Part shown: piece after piece, positions 53,560 through 63,031 of the stretch
How positions within the stretch are numbered: position 1 is the stretch's first letter
How the letters are laid out: the number at the start of each line of letters is the position of its first letter
Source: Diploptera punctata
Taxonomy: Eukaryota; Arthropoda; Insecta; Blattodea; Blaberidae
NCBI GenBank assembly: GCA_030220185.1
Contig: JASPKZ010004202.1
Coordinates: 686,001 to 750,000 of the forward strand
Direction: 5' to 3'
DNA length: 64,000 nucleotides
Notes under the pieces: model-generated
Told to the model about the DNA's origin: nothing
The model's input: only the letters and a program-made list of their open reading frames with translations
The model's database searches: none
Program-made: the position numbers and the translations under genes

Positions 53560-53618
53560 CCTTGCCTCTAGTACCGAGGGTCGCGGGTTCAAACCCAGCC
53601 GGGATCGATGGATTTTTT
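53560..53618 (+). mobile_element. SINE-3 head fragment
   Basis: CTTGCCTCTAGTACCGAGGG, GCGGGTTCAAACCCAGCCGG and GATCGATGGATTTTT. Confidence 0.75.
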
Positions 53619-53745
53619 CTCTACATCTATTATTTCTTGTTCTTTGGTGTTCAAGCCTTGAACATTCCATGTGCCAATAGCAAAGGTCCGTTTTCGTAGC
53701 TTAAGTCTGTCATATTTAAATCCATCCGGCTGACATATTTTACTG
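53619..53745 (-). mobile_element. LINE endonuclease start (APE type)
   Basis: On the minus strand RTFAIGTWNVQGLNTKEQEI is followed by IDVEKK. GTWNVQGL is the typical opening of the apurinic-like endonuclease in APE-class LINEs, where the asparagine contacts the metal site. It is the only N-terminal LINE module I could identify with confidence. About 40 codons, then it stops at SINE-3 sequence. Confidence 0.7.
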
Positions 53746-53751
53746 AAGTAG

Positions 53752-54048
53752 GGGCACGCCGTAGCGTGGTGGTTAAGGCACTGAGCTACACGCCGGAGGG
53801 TCGAGGGTTCAAGTCCCGTTGGGGTCAGGATTTTTAAACTGACCCAAACCCTCTGGCGGCACTATGGCCCGGGGTCGACTCAGCATCTATCGGAAATGAG
53901 TACCAGACGCTTGTTCTGGGGGTAAAGGCGGCCGTCACGCAGGGCTGACAACCCGGCTGACATAAAGTGCCGATTGTCTAGAAAAAGTGGGAGCCCTAAC
54001 CTCCTACTACCCCAAGGGCCTCCGGGTCTGTTGTGGGATCACTTTACT
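53752..54048 (+). mobile_element. SINE-2 copy, full length
   Basis: Head GGCACGCCGTAGCGTGGTGG, B box GGGTTCAAGTCCCG, body GCGGCCGTCACGCAGGGCTG, tail TTGTGGGATCACTTTACTTA. Confidence 0.92.
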
Positions 54049-54320
54049 TACTTACGTAGCGATATACTTTTTTCAAAAGGCCAGGTTGCCTAACCCCCAG
54101 ACACGGAGGACCTGTTTCTTTTTTTTTTTTAGGGTTTGATCCCTTAGCCGACAGGTCTCAGTTTTAAGGCGCTGAGAACTCGCCTTTCGCCCCATCCTGT
54201 TAGCTACAGTCTATTACGACTGCAGTCAGGGAGCACGAGAACGTAGGATTAGGACTTGCTGGCAGAGCTGCTAAAAAAGTCGCAGTGGCATTTCTCGAGA
54301 TTTATTAAGGTATACATAGT
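54049..54320 (+). repeat. Rep-Q copy
   Basis: GGTTTGATCCCTTAGCCGAC, AGGTCTCAGTTTTAAGGCGC and TGTTAGCTACAGTCTATTAC. A weaker copy is at 15.54 kb. Non-coding. Confidence 0.5.
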
Positions 54321-54349
54321 CGGCATCTGTACCCTTCTCGAGGCCGCAC

Positions 54350-54680
54350 CAACCATTTGCTCCCCTCGATGGATTTTTAAGGCGGAAAAATCGAAGAAGC
54401 AAGCCCTCCGGGATTCACTTTAAGTCGTGGGTCTCGAGACTCAATATTTTCAGGTTTATAAAAGATCCTTAAGCCTGAACGAAGAGGTATCTAAAAAAAT
54501 TACCGACATAAACGTCCTAGTAATACATTAGTTGCCCGTTAGATGTCTCATTGAGTCGGTGTGTTGACCGCATGCCACCCATGACATCTATGGGCAAATA
54601 AGGCAACTAAAAAATTAACTTGGTCCAGTAACTCCTTATAAACGAGGGGCCATGGCTCAACAATGGGCTACGCCATTATA
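54350..54680 (+). mobile_element. SINE-3, head missing
   Basis: Body GATGGATTTTTAAGGCGG, AAAGATCCTTAAGCCTGAAC, TTAGTTGCCCGTTAGATGTC and the 3' end TCAACAATGGGCTACGCCAT; same order as 25.66-26.28 kb once the PLE insertion is removed there. Confidence 0.85.
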
Positions 54681-54889
54681 GATAAATATAGTTGGACAAC
54701 TTTTGTATAAAACAATTTTTAATTTTGTACTTACATACTTATTTCGGGTGGTCAAGATAAATGTGACACCCTGTATTTTTTATCAAACTGGAGAAATCAC
54801 TTTCTGATGGATCCTTATTTAAAAGTGTCGGACTAAATGAAAACAAATTATGCATAATCATAAGTTATGGCAATACACTTCCACAGCGG

Positions 54890-55378
54890 TAGACTAACTG
54901 AAAATATATAAAACTATTATTCTACCAGTTATATTATGTGTGTGCGAAACATGGACTCTTACTTTAATGGAGGAAATGAGATTACCAGTTTTTGAGAATA
55001 AAGTTCTTAGGGAAATTTTTGGACCAAAGAGAGATGAACACACAGGTGAATGCAGAAGACTACATAACAGTGAACTACGTGGTCTTTATAGGAAGCCAGA
55101 TATAATAAGAACAGTTAAGTCTCGTAGACTGCGATGGGTAGGACATGTTGCACGTATGGGGAAAGAAAGACGTGCATGGAAGCTTCTTGCAGGAAAGCCA
55201 GAGGGAAAACGCCCAGTTGGTAGACCAAGAATGAGGTGGAAGAATAACATTGACTATGATTTGAGGGAAGTAGATTATACAGGGAATGATTGGAAAACAT
55301 TAGCTCAGGATAGGGATGTATTAAGCGCTTATGTTTGTACGGCCATGATCCTACGGGTTCCACAGTGCTAGTGAGTTA
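54890..55378 (+). mobile_element. LINE-A 3' end with nearly intact frame
   Basis: 143 codons (54940-55371): CETWTLTLMEEMRLPVFENK, REIFGPKRDEHTGECRRLHN, RTVKSRRLRWVGHVARMGKE, KLLAGKPEGKRPVGRPRMRW and LREVDYTGNDWKTLAQDRDV, to the normal stop region. Substituted at several usual residues (TGEW to TGEC), so probably inactive, yet no frameshift. It ends 160 bp before the putative transporter exon. Confidence 0.9.
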
Positions 55379-55536
55379 GTTATAACTTTAAAAATATGAT
55401 TAATGTAAAGTTGGTATTGAATGTCTCAAGCATTACATGACATTGCTACTGTCGAATTGATACCATATCTCTAAGATAATCCTAAAAGTCACTGAGTATG
55501 ATAACCGCATCTAATAAGTTTTATTTTGTTTTTCAG

Positions 55537-56036
55537 GAGTTGGTAGCGACGGCTTTGATGTCGCTACTAATTATGAAACACTGGAGCAAATATCGACGCA
55601 GTCATTGTTAAACACGAGATTCAAGAAGGCTGTATATCAACTCAAAATTTAGTTCAAATAAAACCAGTGATGACAGATGGAATTAAATCGCAAAGTTGAC
55701 AAACGATAAACAAATTCAAAGATAGCAAGAACGTAAAAAAAACTAGAGGAACTGTGAGCTTCAATGCTAGTGCCGGGACGCTATTAGAGCCATCAACAAG
55801 TAACGACAGCGGGGGCATCATTGTTGATAACTCCACTTATCTCACACTTCTAGCCAGCAATTCCTCCTTCTCAAAGTAATTTCAACCAGTTTCTCGGTCG
55901 CACAGTTCAAGCTAGCATCACTTTTAAAGCAAATCCCCTAAGAATGCTTTTATATTGAACTCTGAAACTAATTTATAATAATTATTTTAGTTATTTTTGC
56001 AATTAAAAAGAAGAAGGACATTTTAAGTACTTCAAA
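55537..56036 (+). other. Putative 5' UTR part of the Oatp first coding exon
   Basis: TTTATTTTGTTTTTCAG (ending at 55536) is a good splice acceptor, with a branch-like CTAAT at 55511-55515. If used, the exon has 500 bp of untranslated leader before the ATG. An in-frame TAA at 56004-56006 closes the frame just upstream. An alternative acceptor TTATTTTAG ends at 55990, which would give a 46-bp leader. No mobile element is seen in this stretch. Confidence 0.45.
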
Positions 56037-56340
56037 ATGGAAGCAAACAATCATAATCACCAAGGCAACAATAGTGTTGTAGCCAACAATGTGTCGGATA
56101 AAGAAAAAATGATACCGCCCAAGGATTTCGAAGATCTTTACAAAGAACATCCTCTGACGGACGAAACGATGTGCGGGATTGGTCCAATACGTTCGGCGTG
56201 GCTACAGAAGTTCGCGAACAAGAAAGCCTACGTGTTTCTGTACGGGCTTCTGGGGTGCACCTTCTCTGCAAGCCACGCGTACTTCAATGGTACCATCACA
56301 ACCCTCGAGAAGAGATTTAAAATCCCTAGTCGTACTACAG
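56037..56340 (+). CDS. First coding exon of an Oatp/SLCO organic anion transporter
   Basis: Encodes the first 101 residues of a solute-carrier organic-anion-transporter polypeptide; only exon 1 lies in the window. Residues 1-40 form a polar cytosolic N-terminus rich in N, H and K. Then DLYKEHPLTDETMCGIGPIR (33-52), a family-typical CGIG box, LQKFANKKAYVFLYGLLGCT leading into the first membrane helix (about 66-83), and FNGTITTLEKRFKIPSRTT. The last two segments match, as I recall, the start of insect Oatps, Oatp74D most closely, the ecdysteroid importer of flies; this orthology is tentative. The ATG sits in CAAAATGG, is the first after an in-frame TAA, and the exon ends ACAG/GTGAGT, a strong donor, giving a phase-1 intron. 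The protein would be a 12-helix plasma-membrane carrier of about 650-800 residues; the remaining exons are not seen here. Confidence 0.88.
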
Positions 56341-56346
56341 GTGAGT
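56341..56346 (+). promoter_or_regulatory. Splice donor of Oatp exon 1
   Basis: GTGAGT after ACAG, the consensus for U1 pairing. If read through, translation would stop after only eight more residues, which supports splicing here. Confidence 0.85.
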
Positions 56347-56373
56347 TTAGAATCTATACTCTTTAGTTGTAAG

Positions 56374-59300
56374 TAAATAACTGGCTTCTAACATCGGAAC
56401 TGTCAATAAATGCATGCCCAAACCTATCTTCAAATTTCTCCCAGAGAAATAATTGGCATCTAACATCGGAACTGTCAATAAATGCATGTCGAAAACTATA
56501 TTGAAATTTCTCCCAGAGAAATAATTGGCTTCTAACATCGGAACTGTCAATAAATGCATGTCGAAAACTATATTGAAATTTCTCCCAGAGAAATAATTGG
56601 CTTCTAACATCCGAACTGTCAATAAATGCATGCCCAAACCTATCTTCAAATTTCTCCCAGAGAAATAATTGGCTTCTAACATCGGAACTGTCAATAAATG
56701 CATGTCGAAAACTATATTGAAATTTCTCCCAGAGAAATAATTGGCTTCTAACATCGGAACTGTCAATAAATGCATGCCGAAAACTATACTGAAATTTCTC
56801 CCAGAGAAATAATTGGCTTCTAACATCGGAACTGTCAATAAATTCAGGCCCAAACATATCTTCAAATTTTTCCTAGAGAAATAATTGGCTTCTAACATCG
56901 GAACTGACAATAAATTCAGGCCCAAACATATATTCAAATTTTTCCTAGAGAAATAATTGGCTTCTAACATCGGAACTGACAATAAATTCAGGCCCAAACC
57001 TATCTTCAAATTTCTCTCAGAGAAATAACTGGCTTCTAACATCGGAACTGTCAATAAATTCAGGCCCAAACATATCTTCAAATTTTTCCTAGAGAAATAA
57101 TTGGCTTCTAACATCGGAACTGACAATAAATTCAGGCCCAAACATATATTCAAATTTTTCCTAGAGAAATAATTGGCTTCTAACATCGGAACTGACAATA
57201 AATGCATACCCAAACCTATCTTCAAATTTTTCCCAGAGAAATAATTGGCTTCTAACATCGGAACTATCAATAAATTCAGGCCCAAACCTATCTTCAAATT
57301 TTTCCCAGAGAAATAATTGGCTTCTAACATCGGAACCGTCAATAAATGCATGCCCAAACCTATCTTAAAATTTTTCCCAGAGAAATAATTGGCTTCTAAC
57401 ATCGGAACTGTCAATAAATTCAGGCCCAAACCTATCTTCAAATTTCTCTCAGAGAAATAATTGGCTTCTAACATCGGAACTATCAATAAATTCAGGCCCA
57501 AACCTATCTTCAAATTTTTCCCAGAGAAATAATTGGCTTCTAACATCGGAACTGTCAATAAATTCAGGCCCAAACCTATCTTCAAATTTCTCTCAGAGAA
57601 ATAATTGGCTTCTAACATCGGAACTATCAATAAATTCAGGCCCAAACCTATCTTCAAATTTTTCCCAGAGAAATAATTGGCTTCTAACATCGGAACTATC
57701 AAATTCAGGCCCAAACCTATCTTCAAATTTTTCCCAGAGAAATAATTGGCTTCTAACATCGGAACTGTCAATAAATTCAGGCCCAAACATATATTCAAAT
57801 TTTTCCTAGAGAAATAATTGGCTTCTAACATCGGAACTGACAATAAATTCAGGCCCAAACCTATCTTCAAATTATTCCCAGAGAAATAATTGGCTTCTAA
57901 CATCGGAACTGTCAATAAATTCAGGCCCAAACCTATCTTCAAATTTTTCCCAGAGAAATAATTGGCTTCTAACATCGGAACTATCAAATTCAGGCCCAAA
58001 CCTATCTTCAAATTTTTCCCAGAGAAATAATTGGCTTCTAACATCGGAACTGTCAATAAATTCAGGCCCCAACATATATTCAAATTTTTCCTAGAGAAAT
58101 AATTGGCTTCTAACATCGGAACTGACAATAAATTCAGGCCCAAACCTATCTTCAAATTATTCCCAGAGAAATAATTGGCTTCTAACATCGGAACTGTCAA
58201 TAAATTCAGGCCCAAACCTATCTTCAAATTTCTCTCAGAGAAATAATTGGCTTCTAACATCGGAATTATCAATAATTTCAGGCCCAAACTTATCTTCAAA
58301 TTTTTCCCAGAGAAATAATTGGCTTCTAACATCGGAACTGTCAATAAATTCAGGCCCAAACCTATCTTCAAATTTCTCTCAGAGAAATAATTGGCTTCTA
58401 ACATCGGAACTATCAATAAATTCAGGCCCAAACCTATCTTCAAATTTTTCCCAGAGAAATAATTGGCTTCTAACATCGGAACTGTCAATAAATGCATGCC
58501 CAAACCTATCTTCAAATTTCTCCCAGAGAAATAATTGGCTTCTAACATCGGAACTGACAATAAATTCAGGCCCAAACCTATCTTCAAATTATTCCCGGAG
58601 AAATAATTGGCTTCTAACATCGGAACTGTCAATAAATTCAGGCCCAAACATATCTTCAAATTTTTTCTAGAGAAATAATTGGCTTCTAACATCGGAACTG
58701 ACAATAAATTCAGGCCCAAACCTATCTTCAAATTATTCCCAGAGAAATAATTGGCTTCTAACATCGGAACTGTCAATAAATGCATGCCCAAACCTATCTT
58801 CAAATTTTTCCCAGAGAAATAATTGGCTTCTAACATCGGAACTATCAATAAATTCGGGCCCAAACCTATCTTCAAATTTCTCTCAGAGAAATAATTGGCT
58901 TCTAACATCGGAACTATCAATAAATTCGGGCCCAAACCTATCTTCAAATTTTTCCCAGAGAAATAATTGGCTTCTAACATCGGAACTGTCAGTAAATTCA
59001 GGCCCAAACCTATCTTCAAATTTCTCTCAGAGAAATAATTGGCTTCTAACATCGGAACTGTCAATAAATTCAGGCCCAAACCTATCTTTAAATTTTCCCC
59101 AGAGAAATAATTGGCTTCTAACATCGGAACTGTCAATAAATTCTGGCCCAAACCTATCTTCAAATTTTTCCCAGAGAAATAATTGGCTTCTAACATCGGA
59201 ACTGTCAATAAATTCAGGCCCAAACCTATCTTCAAATTTCTCTCAGAGAAATAATTGGCTTCTAACATCGGAACTGTCAATAAATTCAGGCCCAAACCTA

Positions 59301-59400
59301 TCTTTAAATTTTCCCAAAGAAATAATTGGCTTCTAACATCGGAAATGTCAATAAATTCAGGCCCAAACCTATCTTCAAATTTCTCCCAGAGAAATAATAT
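56374..59400. repeat. 72-bp minisatellite, about 42 copies
   Basis: Unit landmarks: AAATAATTGGCTTCTAACAT, CGGAACTGTCAATAAATTCA, GGCCCAAACCTATCTTCAAA, TTTCTCCCAGAG. Two main variants differ at TGCATGCCC versus TTCAGGCCC, and others at CTCTCAG versus TTCCCAG and at ACTGTC, ACTGAC or ACTATC. Two units lack three bases (ACTATCAAATTC at 57696 and 57981), 285 bp apart, which reveals a duplicated block of four units. The array begins about 33 bp after the Oatp donor, so it lies in that gene's first intron. The minus strand is open for 1,037 codons because the unit is 24 codons long. Confidence 0.97.
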
Positions 59401-59424
59401 GGATCGTACACATACATTCTTGAC

Positions 59425-59467
59425 CACACAGAGGCACACAGGGCCACACAGGGGCCACACAGGGGCT
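59425..59467. repeat. Short tandem of about 11 bp
   Basis: GGCACACAGG, GGCCACACAGG and GGCCACACAGG, followed by GGCTCGG; three imperfect copies just beyond the minisatellite. Confidence 0.75.
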
Positions 59468-59514
59468 CGGAGAATCTCCCCGAATGAACTATCAGATCAA
59501 TGTATGGACAGATT

Positions 59515-59640
59515 TACTCTTAAACTTTTCTCCTCCCTTAAAGTAAGAGTCCATGTTTCACATCCATATAACTGGGACAATAATAGTTTTATACATTTTC
59601 AGTTTAATGTCTTATTAGAGAAGTTGAGAAAATAGTCCTT
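59515..59640 (-). mobile_element. LINE-A fragment, left of a SINE-1
   Basis: TAAAGTAAGAGTCCATGTTT and ACATCCATATAACTGG read on the minus strand as LYGCETWTLTLREE with a deletion. It resumes at 59990 after SINE-1. Confidence 0.8.
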
Positions 59641-59987
59641 CCATCCATCCATCCATCCATCAATCCATTGTAATTCTGTCCCAGGGCAGGTCTTTCACTG
59701 CAATTATAGCATTTTCATGCTATGCTTGCAGCTTTACTAGAGAATTATAGGTGTGGTAGCTTCCCGTTGCTTTCCACACCGATGAAGGATGATGATGATA
59801 ACGAAAAGGATGATGACCCGGATGATTTTCGGGGACCGTTGGGCCCTAAGCTTCCTGACATTTGTCTTACAAGCGAGGAAAACCCCCGAAGAAACCTCAC
59901 CCAGGAACCTGTCCCGACCGGGGATCAAACCCGGGTCCGCTGCGTGACAAGGCAGCACGCTACCTCGAGACCACAGCGGTGGACCAA
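59641..59987 (-). mobile_element. SINE-1 copy, full length
   Basis: CATC-repeat tail at the left, the CATTTTCATGCTATG hairpin, GGTAGCTTCCCGTTGCTTTC, and at the right the head with B box GGGATCAAACCCGGGTC and GCTACCTCGAGACCACAGCG. Confidence 0.92.
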
Positions 59988-59989
59988 TA

Positions 59990-60145
59990 GTTCCTGTAAT
60001 GTATAATAGCATACATTTCCAGAATTGAGCCTATGTTTCATTTTTTTCTGCATCTCATTCCTATTTGTAATTATTGTTCCTAGGTATTTGAATTCAGCCA
60101 CTTCTTCAAAATTTCCCTCATTTGTCATTAACTGTCCATTTCCAT
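59990..60145 (-). mobile_element. LINE-A fragment between SINE-1 and LINE-B
   Basis: Minus strand: GNGQLMTNEGNFEEVAEFKY, LGTIITNRNEMQKKMKHRLN, SGNVCYYTLQELL. Right boundary is a LINE-B insertion with the duplication ATTTCCAT at 60138-60145 and 60699-60706. Confidence 0.88.
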
Positions 60146-60698
60146 CATCATCATCATCATAGTACATTCACGAATTTAGGCCATTTGTTGACCTGTTTCG
60201 GCCTCAAGAGAAACACCATCCAGAAGTCTTTTGAGTGGACGTCCTGGTCTTCTTCTTCCTGCAGGTTGATATCTTAACATTAGTTTGGGTATTCTGTGAT
60301 CTTCCATTCGATGAACATGTTGTATCCATCTTGACTTATAATCAGAAATTTTGTTTTCTAAAGATTCCATGTGTAATTCTTCTAAGATGTCTTCATTTTT
60401 TTTGTGATCTAGTAGTGTGTATCCTGCAGTCCTCCGAAGATATCTCATTTCAGCAGATCTAAGTCTCTGTATATCCTTCTGTTTCAACGTCCATACTTCG
60501 CTACCATACAAAAGAGTTGGAAGAGCCAGTGTTTTGTACACTTTCAGTCTTGAATGCTTTTGGACTAACTGTGGCTTGAAGATAGAATTTATTAACCCTA
60601 AAATTCTTAAAAATTTAGATATTTTTGCATTTACATCCTTTTCTTCTTCATATGAGATATTGCATCCTAGATATGTAAAATTATTCACCTGCTCCAAA
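60146..60698 (-). mobile_element. LINE-B inserted in LINE-A, intact C-terminal frame
   Basis: 183 codons on the minus strand (60727-60176; the first ten belong to the flank): EQVNNFTYLGCNISYEEEKD, VYKTLALPTLLYGSEVWTLK, RSAEMRYLRRTAGYTLLDHK, NKISDYKSRWIQHVHRMEDH and GRRRPGRPLKRLLDG. It ends in an ATC-repeat tail at the left. The 8-bp duplication on both sides dates the insertion after that of LINE-A. No disabling change within the fragment. Confidence 0.92.
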
Positions 60699-60760
60699 AT
60701 TTCCATTAGGTATATAATGTATTTCAATGTGTGAAGAAATATTTAGTTTTATTACAAGAC
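60699..60760 (-). mobile_element. LINE-A remainder, right of LINE-B
   Basis: CATTAGGTATATAATGTATT and TGTGTGAAG match the LINE-A segment upstream of LYNGNGQL at 13.74-13.79 kb. Confidence 0.75.
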
Positions 60761-60879
60761 ACTGATTCGCAGCTTTATCACACCTGGAAATGAAACATGC
60801 ACATTTTAAAGATAGAAAGAGATAGGGCCTGTGATGATTTGTTTGAGATAATAATTTTAAGAAAAGTATTTGGCCTAGT

Positions 60880-61375
60880 TTGTTTCCATGAAATGTGCAG
60901 AATCAGGTGCAATCATGAATTATAAGGCCTATATATTGTCTTATGATGTCAAACTCCATACACGCCGAGAGAATACAGTGGGTCGGTGACCTCGTTAGAA
61001 TGGAAGATTCAATAATACCAAAAAAAAAAGTGCATTTGATTCAGGATGTGTATAGAGTGGAGATAAACAAATGCAACCATTATTTTCTAACTATCAATAA
61101 TACAAAAAGAACTGAATTCTACTCGTTTAATTGTTTGCATTTGCTTTGTACCCACTATTGTTCAGACATCCTGTATTGAGTGTAGATGAACACTCTGAAG
61201 GGAAGTGACTCGTTGGAAGACCCAGATACCGTTAGGAAGATATGATTGTAAAGAGTGCTGTCAACCTACACCACATACGGAATTGGAAAACAACAGTAAA
61301 AAACAGGAGAAGAGTGGAGGAAACGAGTTGGGGAGGTAAAGGCCCAAAAACGGGGCGAAGTGTGACTGATTGATT
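60880..61375 (+). mobile_element. LINE C-terminus, another family
   Basis: Encodes IHAERIQWVGDLVRMEDSII and, after about 0.2 kb, GRPRYR, then EDMIVKSAVNLHHIRNWKTT. The WVGDLVRM and GRPRYRxED pattern is that of LINE polymerase tails; a stop and a frame change break it. Confidence 0.65.
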
Positions 61376-61394
61376 GATTTGTATAAATAATATT

Positions 61395-61588
61395 TTTTTT
61401 ATTATATAAACCTTTCCTCATTAGAGGATTGCCTCAAGGACAAAGTGATACAGACAATTATTTTTTTTGAATTTATGATATACATTTTGTAAATACATTA
61501 AAAAAAAATTCAAATTGTACGCCTAATTGAAGTATACATACTGCAAAGTAGAAATTTTGTAAAAATGGTTTCTTAAAATTGAAATTGA
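61395..61588 (-). mobile_element. LINE-E 3' end fragment
   Basis: TTCCTCATTAGAGGATTGCC, TCAAGGACAAAGTGATACAG and ATTTTGTAAATACATTAAAA are the reverse complement of 31025-31170. The final codons (ISILRNHFYKISTL) are visible on the minus strand. Confidence 0.85.
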
Positions 61589-61775
61589 GTCTACCGCTGT
61601 GGTCTCGGGGTAGCGTGCTGCCTTATCACGCAGCAGGCCCGGGCTTGATACCCGGTCGGGACAGTTTTTCTGAGTGAGGTTTTTATCGGGGGTTTTCCTC
61701 ACCTGTAAGACAAATGTCAATAAAACTTTAAGGCCCAAACGGGCCCCGAAATCATATGGCCATCATCATCATCAT
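61589..61775 (+). mobile_element. SINE-1, 3'-truncated
   Basis: GTCTACCGCTGTGGTCTCGG, B box GGGCTTGATACCCGG, GACAAATGTCAATAAAACTT; ends in CATC repeats and runs into SINE-6. Confidence 0.85.
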
Positions 61776-61794
61776 TCATATTCATCTTAGGTTA

Positions 61795-61960
61795 AGCTTA
61801 GGATTAGGGACTCTCCTGGCGCACCATTATCTTCACCCATCATATCATCGGGGCAACGTAACACCGCCTTCCAGGCGCCCCAACCTCAGAAATGGGTTAC
61901 AAGTACGCCATGCCAGGAGAGAAACCAGGAATGCCGAACGACAAACCTGGGGCATTTGAA
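61795..61960 (-). mobile_element. SINE-6 fragment
   Basis: GACTCTCCTGGCGCACCATT, CATATCATCGGGGCAACGTA and CCTTCCAGGCGCCCCAACCT; same as 46.2 kb. Confidence 0.7.
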
Positions 61961-62249
61961 AAAAAATTGAAATTGATCATCTAATGGCAGCGATGACAAT
62001 ATACAGAAGTTTAGCTAAGGCTCAGTGGAAGAATGGAACAGGTGAAAAAATACAACAAATACTTGTGGTTATAAATCATGTAAATAGAATAAAAAATAAA
62101 GATTTACATTGCTGTGAAATGATCCTACACGACACGAAAACACTCAAGATTAAGAATGTTTGATAATAATTAACACAGGTGACGTACGCATGCGATGCAA
62201 ACAACATACAATTGTAACATAAAAACACTGTATTTCAAAATGTACAAGC

Positions 62250-62456
62250 ATAAATAATAGTTTTAAAAAACTAAAACAAAACGCTTTATTAGAAAACCGA
62301 ACTAAAAAAATGAAAAATAATTTTAGTTTCCAACACGCTTGGGATAAATAATTTTACCATCAAAAGCGTGGGGTGCTCTTTATCAATTAATATATTTGAT
62401 AATAAACAGATGTTGGTAAAAGTAAAGTCTCTAAGAAGAAAATGTAAAAATCATAC
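62250..62456 (+). repeat. Rep-X copy
   Basis: AAATAATAGTTTTAAAAAAC, CGCTTTATTAGAAAACCGAA and AAAGCGTGGGGTGCTC. It lacks the internal segment with GGTCAACAAAAAAATCATCT present in the 63.0-63.5 kb copies. Unclassified; probably a retroelement end. Confidence 0.75.
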
Positions 62457-62459
62457 AAT

Positions 62460-62575
62460 ACTATGCATTCAACACACCGACCCAAAGAGACATCTTGAAG
62501 GCAAGTAAGGTATTACTAGGATCAACAAGGTTGGTAAATTTTGCTTAGAGGCCTCTTTATTCAGGTTTAAGGTTC
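62460..62575 (-). mobile_element. SINE-3 body fragment
   Basis: TTTTGCTTAGAGGCCTCTTT and AAGAGACATC-type sequence match SINE-3 in reverse. Confidence 0.65.
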
Positions 62576-62599
62576 TCGTTTTTATTTTAAATCCTATTT

Positions 62600-62745
62600 T
62601 TACACGCTTTATATTAGCTTGACCTGTATCCATCTATCGATCTATGTAACGGAATCTTTCAACGCGATTTTACCCACTTCATATCATTGGATCGACTTGA
62701 AACTTTGTATACTTGTAAAGGACCCGTGACAATACAATAATTTCA
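62600..62745 (-). repeat. Rep-S copy with short GATA core
   Basis: CACGCTTTATATTAGCTTGA, then CCATCTATCGATCTATG where the other copy has 400 bp of GATA repeats, then TGTAACGGAATCTTTCAACG and GACCCGTGACAATACAATAA. Confidence 0.8.
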
Positions 62746-62842
62746 TATTTTGTTTCTAAAATCCTGGCCAGAATCATCAGAAAATAAAAAAATGAAAACT
62801 GGTATAATAGGTTGCGGACTTGTCGACTTTTTAGTCAATCGT

Positions 62843-62930
62843 TGTAAGAGCTCAGTTGGTACAGCGGTCAACTCTAGTGGAATATAATTTCAGTAATCGA
62901 TAGGTCGCTGGTTCAAATCCGGCTGGGAGT
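62843..62930 (+). repeat. tRNA-like module
   Basis: A box GAGCTCAGTTGGTACAG, about 45 bp of spacer, then GCTGGTTCAAATCCGGC, a paired T arm with B box. The acceptor ends do not pair and the anticodon region is too long, so it is a tRNA-derived element head or pseudogene rather than a functional tRNA. Confidence 0.55.
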
Positions 62931-63031
62931 ATTTTTTTAGAAGAGTATTACTTTTAGTTCATACTACAATAGTATCGAATTTAATGATATTTACATTTTT
63001 ATTATTCTGTAAAATATTAAACATAAAAAAT

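Noticed and set aside
56363..56857. A further 164-codon minus-strand frame in the minisatellite
   Set aside because: Same array read in another frame; it has no start context or non-repeat domain.
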